In this document: piece after piece, positions 7,420 to 17,550 of the stretch
Layout: every line of letters begins with the position of its first letter
How positions within the stretch are numbered: position 1 is the first letter of the stretch
NCBI RefSeq assembly: GCF_018614575.1
Contig: NZ_JAGGOJ010000015.1
Span: 79,226 to 143,225, forward strand
Reading direction: 5' to 3'
DNA length: 64,000 nucleotides
Source of the DNA: Streptomyces sp. ISL-10
GTDB lineage: Bacteria > Actinomycetota > Actinomycetes > Streptomycetales > Streptomycetaceae
Translations under genes and position numbers: made by a program
The notes under the pieces: generated by a model
The model's database searches: none
The model's input: the letters and a program-made list of their open reading frames with translations, nothing else
What the model was told of the DNA's origin: nothing

Positions 7420-9099
7420 ATGCTCAGCACGCTTCCGGCCGGCATCGGCCGCCCCTCCCGCAGCGCCACGACTCCCGAACCGTGGTGGCGCGACGCGGTG
7501 ATCTATCAGGTCTACGTCCGCAGCTTCCTCGACAGCACCGGGGACGGCATCGGCGACCTGGCCGGCGTCCGGGCCGGGCTCCCCTATCTGCGCAAGCTCG
7601 GCGTCGACGGCATCTGGCTCAGCCCGTTCTATCCTTCGCCGCAGCACGACCACGGCTACGACGTCGCCGACTACTGCGACGTCGATCCCGTCTACGGCGA
7701 CCTCGACGAGTTCGACCGGCTGGTGGCCGACGCCCGCAGGCTCGGGCTCAAGCTGCTCCTCGACATCGTCCCCAACCACTGCTCCAGCGAGCACCCGTGG
7801 TTCCGCGAGGCCCTCGCCGCGACCCCCGGCAGCCCCGCCCGCTCCCGCTTCCACTTCGCCCCCGGCCGCGGCGCCGACGGCAGCGAACCGCCCAACAACT
7901 GGCGCGCCATGTTCGGTGGGCCCGCATGGAGCCGGACCACCGACGCAGACGGTACCCCCGGCGAGTGGTACCTGCACCTGTTCACCCCCGAGCAGCCGGA
8001 CCTCAACTGGCGCCACCCGGCCGTGGGCGACGAATTCGAGCGCGTGCTGCGCTTCTGGCTCGACCGGGGCGTCGACGGATTCCGTATCGACGTGGCGGCC
8101 GGCCTCTACAAGGACGCCGCTCTGCCCGACTCCGACGACCCCGCCGCCGACGAGCGGGCCCGCGACTCGGTCAACCCGCTCGCCTGGAACCAGCCCGAGG
8201 TGCACGACGTGTGGCGCCGCTGGCGCGCGGTGTGCGAGGAGTACGCCGCCCAGGACGGGCGCGACCGCCTGCTCGTCGGCGAGGTCTCCGTACCGACCGC
8301 GCGCGAGCACGCCCTGTACGTCCGGCCCGACGAACTGCACCAGGCCTTCTTCTTCGACCTGCTCAGCGCCCCCTGGGACGCCGACGCCTTCCGCTCGACG
8401 ATCGACGAGGCCATACGCGACATCGCCGGCACCGGCTCCACCGTCACCTGGGTGCTCAACAACCACGACCAGGTCCGCACCGTGACCCGGTACGCGGGCG
8501 AACCCGGCGTCGAGGGCAGCGGACTCGGCGCGGCCCGCGCCCGGGCCGCCGCCCTGCTGATGCTCGCGCTGCCCGGCGCGGCGTACGTCTACCAGGGGGA
8601 GGAGCTCGGACTGCCCGAGGTGCTCGACCTGCCGGACGAGGTACTCACCGACCCGATCTTCCACCGCACCGGCAGCCGCAAGCACATCCGCGACGGCTGC
8701 CGCGTCCCGCTGCCCTGGTCCGGCCACGCCTCCCCGTTCGGCTTCAGCCAGGGCGAGGCCGGGGCGCGGCCGTGGCTGCCGCAGCCCGAGTGGTTCGCCG
8801 AGCACGCCACGGACCGGGCCCTGGCCGACACCCGCTCCTTCTGGCACCTGTACCGCGAGGGCCTGCAACTGCGCCGCAGTCTCCCGCAGTTGGGCGAGGG
8901 CACACTCCGCTGGCTGGACGCACCCCCGCACGTGCTGGCCATGGTCCGCGGCGACGGCCTGATCTGCGCGGTCAACTTCGGCACCGAGCCCGTACCCGCC
9001 CCCGCGGGAGGAACCCCTCTCCTCTCCAGCGGCCCCTGCCCCGACGGTGTGCTCCCCGGAGCGACCGCCGCGTGGTGGACGGCCGACTCCACCTCCTGA
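7420..9099 (+). CDS. Alpha-glucosidase, GH13 family (AglA-like)
   Basis: This 559-aa cytoplasmic enzyme has the GH13 (alpha/beta)8 signature regions: DIVPNH, GFRIDVAAG (nucleophile Asp), GEVS (acid/base Glu) and NNHD. The start of the catalytic domain, WWRDAVIYQVYVRSFLDSTG, is typical of oligo-1,6-/alpha-glucosidases of subfamily 30-like members. It would hydrolyse maltose, sucrose, trehalose-like or other alpha-glucosides brought in by the transporter encoded directly downstream. No signal peptide is seen. The next gene (binding protein) starts 30 nt after the stop, so the four genes are probably one operon. The exact sugar preference cannot be read from sequence. Confidence 0.93.
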   Translation: MLSTLPAGIGRPSRSATTPEPWWRDAVIYQVYVRSFLDSTGDGIGDLAGVRAGLPYLRKLGVDGIWLSPFYPSPQHDHGYDVADYCDVDPVYGDLDEFDRLVADARRLGLKLLLDIVPNHCSSEHPWFREALAATPGSPARSRFHFAPGRGADGSEPPNNWRAMFGGPAWSRTTDADGTPGEWYLHLFTPEQPDLNWRHPAVGDEFERVLRFWLDRGVDGFRIDVAAGLYKDAALPDSDDPAADERARDSVNPLAWNQPEVHDVWRRWRAVCEEYAAQDGRDRLLVGEVSVPTAREHALYVRPDELHQAFFFDLLSAPWDADAFRSTIDEAIRDIAGTGSTVTWVLNNHDQVRTVTRYAGEPGVEGSGLGAARARAAALLMLALPGAAYVYQGEELGLPEVLDLPDEVLTDPIFHRTGSRKHIRDGCRVPLPWSGHASPFGFSQGEAGARPWLPQPEWFAEHATDRALADTRSFWHLYREGLQLRRSLPQLGEGTLRWLDAPPHVLAMVRGDGLICAVNFGTEPVPAPAGGTPLLSSGPCPDGVLPGATAAWWTADSTS

Positions 9100-9129
9100 C
9101 CTGCCCCATCCCTCGGAAGGACCCTCATC

Positions 9130-10461
9130 ATGCGACGACCCGTGAAGACGACCCGGCGGACAGCGGCGACAGTGTCGGCGGCCCTCGCCGTTGCACTGAC
9201 CGCGACGGCCTGCGGCGGCACGACCGAACCCGCGAGCGGCGGCGAACTCAGCGGCCAGACCGTGACCGTGGCCGGTGTCTGGACCGGCAGCGAGCAGAAG
9301 AACTTCAAGAAGGTGCTCGACGCCTTCACCGAGAAGACCGGCGCCAAGACCGTCTTCGTGCCCTCCGGCGACAACGTCTCCACCTTCGTCGGGAGCAAGA
9401 TCGAAGGCGGCAACGCACCCGACGTGGTGATGGTGCCGCAGGTCGGCGTACTGAAGCAGTTCGCCGAGGAGGGCTGGCTCCGCCCGCTGTCGGACAAGAC
9501 CGCGAAGTCGGCGTCGGCGGGCCTCGCCCCGGTGTGGAAGGACTACGGCACCGTCGGCGGCGACTACTACGGCCTCTACTTCAAGGCGGCGCACAAGTCG
9601 ACCGTCTGGTACAGCCCCGAGGCGTTCACCCAGGCAGGCGTCACGGAGCCCAGCTCGTGGACGGGCCTGCTGGAGGCCGGTCGCACCCTCTCGGACTCCG
9701 GCCGCCCCGCCTTCGCTATAGCCGGCGAGGACGGCTGGACGCTCACCGACTGGTTCGAGAACGTGTACCTCTCCCAGGCCGGACCCGAGAAGTACGACCA
9801 GCTCGCCCAGCACAAGATCAAGTGGACGGACGAGAGCGTCGTCAAGGCGCTCACCACCCTGGGCGAGGTGTTCAAGGACAAGCAGCTCGTCGCCGGCGGC
9901 GCGCAGGGCGCGCTGCGCACCGACTTCCCGGCGTCCGTCGAGCAGGTCTTCGGCCCCGAGCCGAAGGCGGGCATGGTCTACGAAGGCGACTTCGTCGCGG
10001 GCGTGGCCAAGGACGAGTTCGGCAGGAAGCCGGGCGAGGACGCCAAGTTCTTCCCCTTCCCCGGGGTCGGCGCCGGGCAGCCGCCGGTCGTCAGCGGCGG
10101 CGACGCGGCGGTGGTCCTCAAGGAGGGCAAGAACGCCGACGCCGGCATGCGGCTGCTGGAGTTCCTGGCGACCCCCGAGGCCGCCGAGGTGTGGGCCGCC
10201 GCGGGCGGGTTCCTGTCCCCGAACAAGGACGTCAGCCTCGACGCGTACGGCGACGAGATCGCCCGTGAGACCGCCGAGTCGCTGATCGGCGCGGGCAACT
10301 CGGTCCGCTTCGACATGTCCGACCAGGCGCCCGCCGCCTTCGGCGGCACCAAGGGCGCGGGGGAGTGGAAGCTCCTGCAGGACTTCCTCCGCGACCCCTC
10401 CGACCCGAAGGCCACCGCGGCGAAGCTCGAGGCCGCGGCCGCCAAGGCCTACCGGAACTGA
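9130..10461 (+). CDS. Alpha-glucoside-type ABC importer, substrate-binding lipoprotein (AglE-like)
   Basis: This is a 443-aa extracellular solute-binding protein with a clear lipoprotein signal: basic start, hydrophobic segment and lipobox ending TATAC-GG around residue 28. The body matches family 1 sugar binders of the AglE group (NAPDVVMVPQVGVLKQFAEEGWL; SGGDAAVVLKEGKNADAGMRLL). It captures the sugar outside the membrane and delivers it to the AglF/AglG-like permeases encoded next. The ribosome site GGAAGGA precedes the ATG at 9130. The stop is 9 nt before the first permease gene. Confidence 0.9.
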   Translation: MRRPVKTTRRTAATVSAALAVALTATACGGTTEPASGGELSGQTVTVAGVWTGSEQKNFKKVLDAFTEKTGAKTVFVPSGDNVSTFVGSKIEGGNAPDVVMVPQVGVLKQFAEEGWLRPLSDKTAKSASAGLAPVWKDYGTVGGDYYGLYFKAAHKSTVWYSPEAFTQAGVTEPSSWTGLLEAGRTLSDSGRPAFAIAGEDGWTLTDWFENVYLSQAGPEKYDQLAQHKIKWTDESVVKALTTLGEVFKDKQLVAGGAQGALRTDFPASVEQVFGPEPKAGMVYEGDFVAGVAKDEFGRKPGEDAKFFPFPGVGAGQPPVVSGGDAAVVLKEGKNADAGMRLLEFLATPEAAEVWAAAGGFLSPNKDVSLDAYGDEIARETAESLIGAGNSVRFDMSDQAPAAFGGTKGAGEWKLLQDFLRDPSDPKATAAKLEAAAAKAYRN

Positions 10462-10470
10462 GGCCGCCCC

Positions 10471-11802
10471 ATGGCTGACACCCTCAAGACCCGCGCCGCG
10501 GCGGACCCGCGGCGCCGGGCGCAACGCAGAAAACGCCGGCTCGCCGTCGTCTTCGTCCTGCCCGCCCTGCTGCTCCTCGGCGCGCTCGTGGTCTACCCGG
10601 TCCTGTTCTCCGTCGGACGCAGTCTGTTCGACGCGAGCGGGGACCGGTTCGTCGGAGCCGCGAACTACAGCGAGATGTTCAGCGATCCGGCCACGCTCAA
10701 GGCCATTCGCAACAGCACGATCTGGGTCGTCGTCGCCCCCGCCCTGCTGACCGGCATCGGGCTGGTCCTGGCCGTGCTCACCGAGAAGGTGCGCTGGGCC
10801 ACCGCGTTCAAGCTGGTGCTCTTCCTGCCCATGGCCGTCTCCTTCCTCGCCGCGGGCATCATCTTCCGGCTCGCCTACGAGCAGGACCCGGACCGGGGCG
10901 TGCTCAACGCCGCCGTCGTCGGCGTCCACGACACGTTCAAGGACCCGGCCGCCTATCCGACGGCCCGGGCGCGCGAGAACCAGGGCCTGACGGGAGGCGC
11001 GGGCGGCCCGTACACCACCGAGCAGGCCGTGGCTCCCGGACGGACCGTGACCATCGGCTTCGTGGGCGTGTCACCGGACGCCATGCCCGCCGGGGCGAAG
11101 GCCGCGGCCGTACGGGAGCCCGGCCCGGCCGGCCTCGGGGGAGTCGTCTATCTCGACTTCGCCCCGGGCGGCGGCGGTGTGCAGGGCAAGGTCGACCCGG
11201 CCGAGAAGGGCCTGCCGGGCATGACCGTCGAGGCCGTACGCGACGGCAGGACCGCGGCCACCACGACCACGGCCGCGGACGGATCGTTCCGCTTCGCCGG
11301 CCTGGACGACGGGGCCTACACCGTCCGGCTGCCCGCCTCGAACTTCGCCGCACCCTACGAAGGCGTGAACTGGCTCGGGCCCGCCCTGGTGACCCCCGCG
11401 GTGATCGGCGCCTATCTGTGGGTGTGGACCGGCTTCGCGATGGTGCTGATCGGCGCGGGCCTCGCCGCCATCCCGCGGGACGCCCTGGAGGCGGCCCGGA
11501 TGGACGGCGCCACCGAGGGCCAGATCTTCCGCAAGATCACCGTGCCGCTGCTCGCCCCCGTGCTCACCGTCGTCTTCGTGACGCTGGTGATCAATGTGAT
11601 GAAGGTCTTCGACCTCGTCTGGATCATCGCACCGGGACCGGTCCAGGAGGAGGCCAATGTGCTCGCCACCCGCATGTGGCTGGTCTCGTTCGGCGGCGGC
11701 AACGACCAGGGGCTCGGCAGTGCGCTCAGCGTCCTGCTCCTCCTGCTGGTCGTCCCCGCGATGATCTTCAACGTCCGCCGGTTCAAGAGGAGCGGAGCAT
11801 GA
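10471..11802 (+). CDS. Sugar ABC importer permease with extracytoplasmic domain insertion (AglF-like)
   Basis: This 443-aa permease is about 130-150 residues longer than a usual MalF-type sugar permease. The N-terminal part (about residues 22-135) and C-terminal part (about 300-443) hold the membrane helices, and EAARMDGATEGQIFRKITVPLL is the EAA loop that docks the ATPase. Between them, about residues 140-295, lies a largely hydrophilic insert whose second half (GVQGKVDPAEKGLPGMTVEA..., DGSFRFAGLDDGAYTVRLP) resembles a carboxypeptidase-regulatory/Cna-B-like beta sandwich. Its position between helices suggests it projects outside the cell. No ATPase gene is in the operon; Streptomyces sugar importers usually share MsiK. 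The gene overlaps the next permease by ATGA. Confidence 0.9.
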   Translation: MADTLKTRAAADPRRRAQRRKRRLAVVFVLPALLLLGALVVYPVLFSVGRSLFDASGDRFVGAANYSEMFSDPATLKAIRNSTIWVVVAPALLTGIGLVLAVLTEKVRWATAFKLVLFLPMAVSFLAAGIIFRLAYEQDPDRGVLNAAVVGVHDTFKDPAAYPTARARENQGLTGGAGGPYTTEQAVAPGRTVTIGFVGVSPDAMPAGAKAAAVREPGPAGLGGVVYLDFAPGGGGVQGKVDPAEKGLPGMTVEAVRDGRTAATTTTAADGSFRFAGLDDGAYTVRLPASNFAAPYEGVNWLGPALVTPAVIGAYLWVWTGFAMVLIGAGLAAIPRDALEAARMDGATEGQIFRKITVPLLAPVLTVVFVTLVINVMKVFDLVWIIAPGPVQEEANVLATRMWLVSFGGGNDQGLGSALSVLLLLLVVPAMIFNVRRFKRSGA

Positions 11803-12728
11803 GCGGCCACAGCACCATCGAGCGCCCGCCGCTCGCCGAGGCCCCCGCCGCCGCGGCGGTCACGGCCCCGCCGAGCCGCCCCCCGCGCCGGCGGGCCCTC
11901 GCCACGTGGCTGAACAGCGGGGTCGTCCAGGCCCTGCTGATCGTCGTGGCCCTCGTGTGGATCACGCCCCTCGCCGGGCTGCTCCTGTCCTCCCTCCGCT
12001 CGGAACGGGACAACGCCTCCGACGGCTGGTGGACGGCGCTCACCGACCCCTCCCAGATGTCCCTGGACAACTACACGGCGCTGCTGAAGGACTCCGGCAT
12101 CACCGAGGCCTTCTGGAACACCGTCCTGATCTCGGTGCCCGCCACGCTCCTGGTCGTCGGCATCGCCGCACTCGCCGGATACGCCTTCGCCTGGCTGGAA
12201 TTCCCCGGCCGTGACGCGATCTTCCTGGTCGTCGTCGGGCTGCTGGTGGTGCCCGTCCAGATCGGCCTGCTGCCCGTGGCCAAACTGTTCGGCGCCATCG
12301 GCCTGTTCGGCACCGTCGCGGGCGTCGTCCTGTTCCACGTCGCCTACGGACTCCCGTTCGCGATCTTCCTGTTGCGGAACTACTTCGCCGAGATCCCGCG
12401 CGAGATGCTGGAGGCCGCGCGGATGGACGGCGGCAGCGAGTGGCGCATCTTCTCGCGCCTCGTGCTGCCGCTCGGCCGCCCGGCCATCGCGAGTCTCGCC
12501 ATCTTCCAGTTCCTGTGGGTCTGGAACGACATGCTCGTGGCGCTGCTCTTCGCGGACAGCGGGTCGCAGCCGCTGACCGTCGCCCTGCAGTCCCAGATGC
12601 GGCAGTTCGGAAGCAACATCGGCGTCCTGGCGCCGGGCGCGTTCCTCTCCCTGGTGGTTCCCCTGGTGGTCTTCTTCGCCTTCCAGCGGCACTTCGTGCA
12701 GGGCGTGATGGCCGGGTCGGTCAAGTAG
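11799..12728 (+). CDS. Sugar ABC importer permease, second subunit (AglG-like)
   Basis: This is a 309-aa MalG-type permease with a proline/alanine-rich cytoplasmic start, six predicted helices and an EAA loop, EAARMDGGSEWRIFSRLVLP. The ATG at 11799 overlaps the preceding stop (ATGA), and AGAGGAGCGG lies before it. The protein pairs with the AglF-like subunit to form the sugar channel. It is the last gene of the operon, and a perfect 16-bp hairpin follows 43 nt after the stop. Confidence 0.93.
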   Translation: MSGHSTIERPPLAEAPAAAAVTAPPSRPPRRRALATWLNSGVVQALLIVVALVWITPLAGLLLSSLRSERDNASDGWWTALTDPSQMSLDNYTALLKDSGITEAFWNTVLISVPATLLVVGIAALAGYAFAWLEFPGRDAIFLVVVGLLVVPVQIGLLPVAKLFGAIGLFGTVAGVVLFHVAYGLPFAIFLLRNYFAEIPREMLEAARMDGGSEWRIFSRLVLPLGRPAIASLAIFQFLWVWNDMLVALLFADSGSQPLTVALQSQMRQFGSNIGVLAPGAFLSLVVPLVVFFAFQRHFVQGVMAGSVK

Positions 12729-12771
12729 GACGGAGGGCGCCCGGCGGGTCAGGGCCGAACCTCCCCCTTCG

Positions 12772-12805
12772 CGACGTCGTCCGCCCGCCCGGGCGGACGA
12801 CGTCG
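12772..12805. terminator. Strong hairpin terminator after the alpha-glucoside operon
   Basis: The arms 12772-12787 and 12790-12805 (CGACGTCGTCCGCCCG and its exact complement) are perfectly paired over 16 bp with a 2-nt centre. There is no T-run, as is usual for Streptomyces. It ends the aglA-like operon and may also act on leftward transcription. Confidence 0.75.
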
Positions 12806-12963
12806 GTCCGCTGTGCGGACGCACCCGTCGCGAAACGGACCGAGCCCCCGCGCCACGGCCGTCAGGGCGCGCACGTCCCGCTCGGCCCGGGGGTGACGAG
12901 CAGGTCCTGCGTACAGGCACGGCGGGCGAAGAGGGGCGTCTCGCCTTCCTGCACGTGACTCCC

Positions 12964-13203
12964 CTATGCGGGGCGGGGCAGTTGGGCCTGTGGACGAGGG
13001 CGGCGGAAGCAGTGGCTCAGCTCGTGCTCGTACGCGGCGAGCAGGGCCTCCGGGCGGCCGACGGGGCGTGCGGTCACGAGAGCCCCTTCCGCTTGTTCGT
13101 TGGAGACCGGACGAGACACGGTCACTGTCAGTCGCTCGGCGTTCTCGTTCGTCCACTCACGCATGTTCGTCCACTCACCCATGCCATAGAGCGGCCTGAG
13201 CAC
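12964..13203 (-). CDS. Possible small hypothetical protein
   Basis: A 79-aa frame starts at GTG 13203 with GGAGG about 10 nt before it. The body (NAERLTVTVSRPVSNEQAEG..., RPEALLAAYEHELSHCF) has protein-like composition and mostly GC-rich third positions, unlike random frames here, but I do not recognise the family. Its N-terminal part encodes a duplicated EWTN segment (EWTNMREWTN) caused by an 18-bp tandem repeat. It may be a real small gene, or a decaying fragment. Confidence 0.35.
   Translation of the reverse strand: MLRPLYGMGEWTNMREWTNENAERLTVTVSRPVSNEQAEGALVTARPVGRPEALLAAYEHELSHCFRRPRPQAQLPRPA
13147..13182. repeat. 18-bp tandem duplication
   Basis: Two adjacent copies of GTTCGTCCACTCACNCAT (13147-13164 and 13165-13182) differ at one base. 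They lie inside the small leftward reading frame and duplicate six codons. Confidence 0.7.
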
Positions 13204-13454
13204 GTACGTCCCGCCTCCTACGTCCGTGACGATGCCCTCGGACAATGCCCTCGCCGGTGGTCGACTTCGTCGTGGACCCTGACGATCGAGCGCCGGGCCT
13301 GCTTCAGGAGGCCGCCGCCTCGGGCACGGCGGAGCGGACATGGTGGCGGTGCTGCACGCCCTGGAGGCCCGGACCGACGCCCACGGGCAGCACCGGTGAC
13401 CGACCGCACGCCGAGACCAGGCCCCGCGTCGATCAGGGGCCGATCACGAGATAT

Positions 13455-13466
13455 CTTGATGTCGAG
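13455..13466. promoter_or_regulatory. Short dyad CTTGATGTCGAG upstream of isocitrate dehydrogenase
   Basis: CTTGA and TCGAG form a near-perfect inverted repeat (one mismatch), located 33-44 nt before the GTG start in an AT-richer patch (ATATCTTGAT). The place fits a promoter/operator. Its regulator is unknown, and the site is short enough to be chance. Confidence 0.35.
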
Positions 13467-13498
13467 CAATGTTGCAGACGTGGAGAGCGGAGCACCCG

Positions 13499-15718
<2,220 letters not shown>

Positions 15719-15734
15719 CGCCGCCGCATCCGAT

Positions 15735-15768
15735 CCGCCCCGGCCGGCGCCGCGCTCGGCCGGGGCGG
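15735..15768. terminator. Terminator hairpin after isocitrate dehydrogenase
   Basis: CCGCCCCGGCCG (15735-15746) pairs perfectly with CGGCCGGGGCGG (15757-15768), beginning 16 nt after the stop. Confidence 0.65.
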
Positions 15769-15803
15769 ACGCGTACTCCCGTGACGTCGGCCGGGGTACG
15801 ACG

Positions 15804-15840
15804 AAGGGGCGGCCACCCGATGACCGGGTGGCCGCCCCTT
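15804..15840. terminator. Bidirectional terminator between converging genes
   Basis: AAGGGGCGGCCACCCG (15804-15819) pairs perfectly over 16 bp with 15825-15840 and ends in TTT on the + strand. It serves the leftward binding-protein gene, whose stop is at 15853, and backs up the preceding hairpin for isocitrate dehydrogenase. Confidence 0.75.
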
Positions 15841-15852
15841 TGTGACGGTATG

Positions 15853-16776
15853 TCAGTAACGCTCGACGAGCGGCGCGCCGCCGTACTTGGAGCCGGACAG
15901 ACCGAGCGTCGCGTCGTACGCCTTCTCGTGGTCGCCGTTGGCGTCGTGCTCCTCGATCGCGTCCGTCACCGCCTCGCGCAGCGCCGTGTCGTCCTTGTCC
16001 ATACCGATGCCGTACGGCTCCTCGGTGAACGGGTTGCCGATGACCTTCAGTTTGTCCGGCGCCTGGGCCGCGTATCCCATCAGGATGGCGTCGTCCGTGG
16101 TCACGGCGTCGACGTCGCCGGCGAGCAGCCGCTGGACGCACTCGCCGTACTTGTTGGTCTCGACCGTCTGTGTGTTGTACTCGGGCTTCTGGATCTCGCG
16201 CAGAGCCGTCGAGCCCTTCACCGAGCAGACCGTCTTGCCCTGCAGGGAGTACGGGCCGCCCATGGTGCCGTCGTCCTTGCGGACCAGCAGGTCGGCGCCG
16301 GCCATGAAGTACGGCCCCGCGAAGCCGACCTTCTTCTTGCGCTCGTCGTTGATCGTGTACGTGCCGACGTACAGGTCGACCTCGCCATTGGCGAGCGCTG
16401 CTTCACGACTGCGGGTGTCGATCGTCTTGAACTGGATCAGACGGGGCGCGAAGCCGAGGTCCGCGGCGACCATCTTGGCGATCTCGATGTCGAAACCGGA
16501 ACGCTGGCCGTTCTTGTCCTGGTAGCCCAGGAAGGGCTGGTCGTCCTTGACCCCGATCACGAGCTTGCCCGCCTTCTGCGCCCTGGCCAGGGTCGGGGAG
16601 TCGAACGAGACATCCGTCGCGACTTTGTACGTGGGGAGCTTGGGCCGGTCCATGGAACTCGGGGCGCCCGACGGGTCGTCAGCCGTGGAACCGGATTCGC
16701 CGCTGCAGGAGGTGGCGGTGAGAGCGACCGCGATCACGGTGATCGCCGCGAACGTGGCCGACTTGCGGGGCTTCAT
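15853..16776 (-). CDS. Glutamate-type amino-acid ABC importer, substrate-binding lipoprotein (GluB-like), orphan
   Basis: This 307-aa lipoprotein (lipobox LTATSC around residue 24) has a family 3 solute-binding domain: KLVIGVKDDQPFLGYQDKNGQRSGFDIEIAKMVA, YTINDERKKKVGFAGPYF and TDDAILMGYAA. Its nearest well-known type is the glutamate binder GluB of actinobacteria. Normally gluA, gluC and gluD flank it; here no ATPase or permease is adjacent, so it must use a transporter encoded elsewhere. The ribosome site AGAGGAT precedes the ATG at 16776. Sugar or amino acid specificity is inferred from family only. Confidence 0.88.
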   Translation of the reverse strand: MKPRKSATFAAITVIAVALTATSCSGESGSTADDPSGAPSSMDRPKLPTYKVATDVSFDSPTLARAQKAGKLVIGVKDDQPFLGYQDKNGQRSGFDIEIAKMVAADLGFAPRLIQFKTIDTRSREAALANGEVDLYVGTYTINDERKKKVGFAGPYFMAGADLLVRKDDGTMGGPYSLQGKTVCSVKGSTALREIQKPEYNTQTVETNKYGECVQRLLAGDVDAVTTDDAILMGYAAQAPDKLKVIGNPFTEEPYGIGMDKDDTALREAVTDAIEEHDANGDHEKAYDATLGLSGSKYGGAPLVERY

Positions 16777-17190
16777 GGTGCGACATCCTCTGTTTCAACG
16801 ATCCGGGGAAGGCTTCGACGCCCGCGGGGCCGCGGCGTGTTCCTCCCGCACCGAGACCGTGGCCCCCTGCTCCACCGTTCTCGATTTGTGAGGACCATAA
16901 GGACGCATGCACCTGTTCGTCACCCCATCTGAGCTGAACTTGAGGATCACAGTCCGGATACAGCGCTGTGAAATCGGGGCGAACGGTGACCAGTGGTGCG
17001 GTGTCGCTTCGCCTGCGCGGGCCGCTCTCGCCGGAGAGGCCCCTCCGCCCGCTCGGCGCAGCGCGGAAAGCGCAGGTCGGGACGCGGGGGGCGGGAGCGG
17101 TTCCCCCGGTTGTGGTGTGGCGTGTTGCGGCGACGTCCGCCGAGCCCCTAAATGGGGCAAATCCTAAAAATCCCCGTGATCGGATGGCTC
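16777..17190. other. Divergent intergenic region without a clear gene
   Basis: This 414-nt region separates the leftward binding-protein gene from the rightward STAS gene and should contain both promoters. A perfect 10-bp palindrome, ACAGCGCTGT, is at 16960-16969. No convincing coding sequence is present. Confidence 0.4.
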
Positions 17191-17550
17191 ATGGTGCTCA
17201 CCCACATGCTCGACCGTGGCGTACTGGTCCTCACTCTCCACGGCGACGTCACGATCAGCGACCGGGCCACGGTGTCGCAGAAGCTCGCGGAGGCCGTCCG
17301 GTCCTACCTGCCCCAGGCCGTGGTGATCGAGCTCCGGACGCCCGTCGTGAGCGCGGCGGCGCTCAGCGCTGTGCTGAGGGCGCACCGGCTCTGCGGCCAG
17401 GCCGGCGTGGCGCTGTCGGCGGTGGCCACCGTGTCGTCGGCGAGACGCCTGCTGAAGGCCGGCACTGACGGCTCCGGCCTTCCCGTGTTCGCCAGCCGCC
17501 AGGACGCGATCGCCGCAGCCGCCTCGACGTCGGTCGCGACACCGGCGTGA
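17191..17550 (+). CDS. STAS-domain anti-sigma factor antagonist-like protein
   Basis: A 119-aa protein made of a single STAS fold (MLDRGVLVLTLHGDVTISDRATVSQKLAEAV, then a beta-alpha repeat ending near residue 105). In SpoIIAA/RsbV-type proteins a serine in the DxS segment before the second helix is phosphorylated by an HATPase anti-sigma kinase. Here the corresponding loop (about residues 53-60) reads RTPVVSAAALSAV, so a serine is available. The ATG at 17191 is preferred; an upstream ATG at 17152 has no ribosome site. A SpoIIE-type phosphatase/HATPase gene lies less than 1 kb away in the opposite direction, a suggestive but unproven partner. Confidence 0.65.
   Translation: MVLTHMLDRGVLVLTLHGDVTISDRATVSQKLAEAVRSYLPQAVVIELRTPVVSAAALSAVLRAHRLCGQAGVALSAVATVSSARRLLKAGTDGSGLPVFASRQDAIAAAASTSVATPA

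Larger units (their letters stand above)
12806..13498. other. Gap between the sugar operon and isocitrate dehydrogenase
   Basis: Apart from one doubtful small leftward gene (12964-13203) with an internal tandem repeat, and the short dyad at 13455-13466, no convincing feature is seen. The right end must contain the isocitrate dehydrogenase promoter. Confidence 0.4.

Noticed and set aside
7345..10929. 1194-codon leftward frame opposite the alpha-glucosidase operon
   Set aside because: It is the mirror of GC-rich codons of three clear rightward genes and has a low-complexity Gly/Val/Ala/Asp composition.
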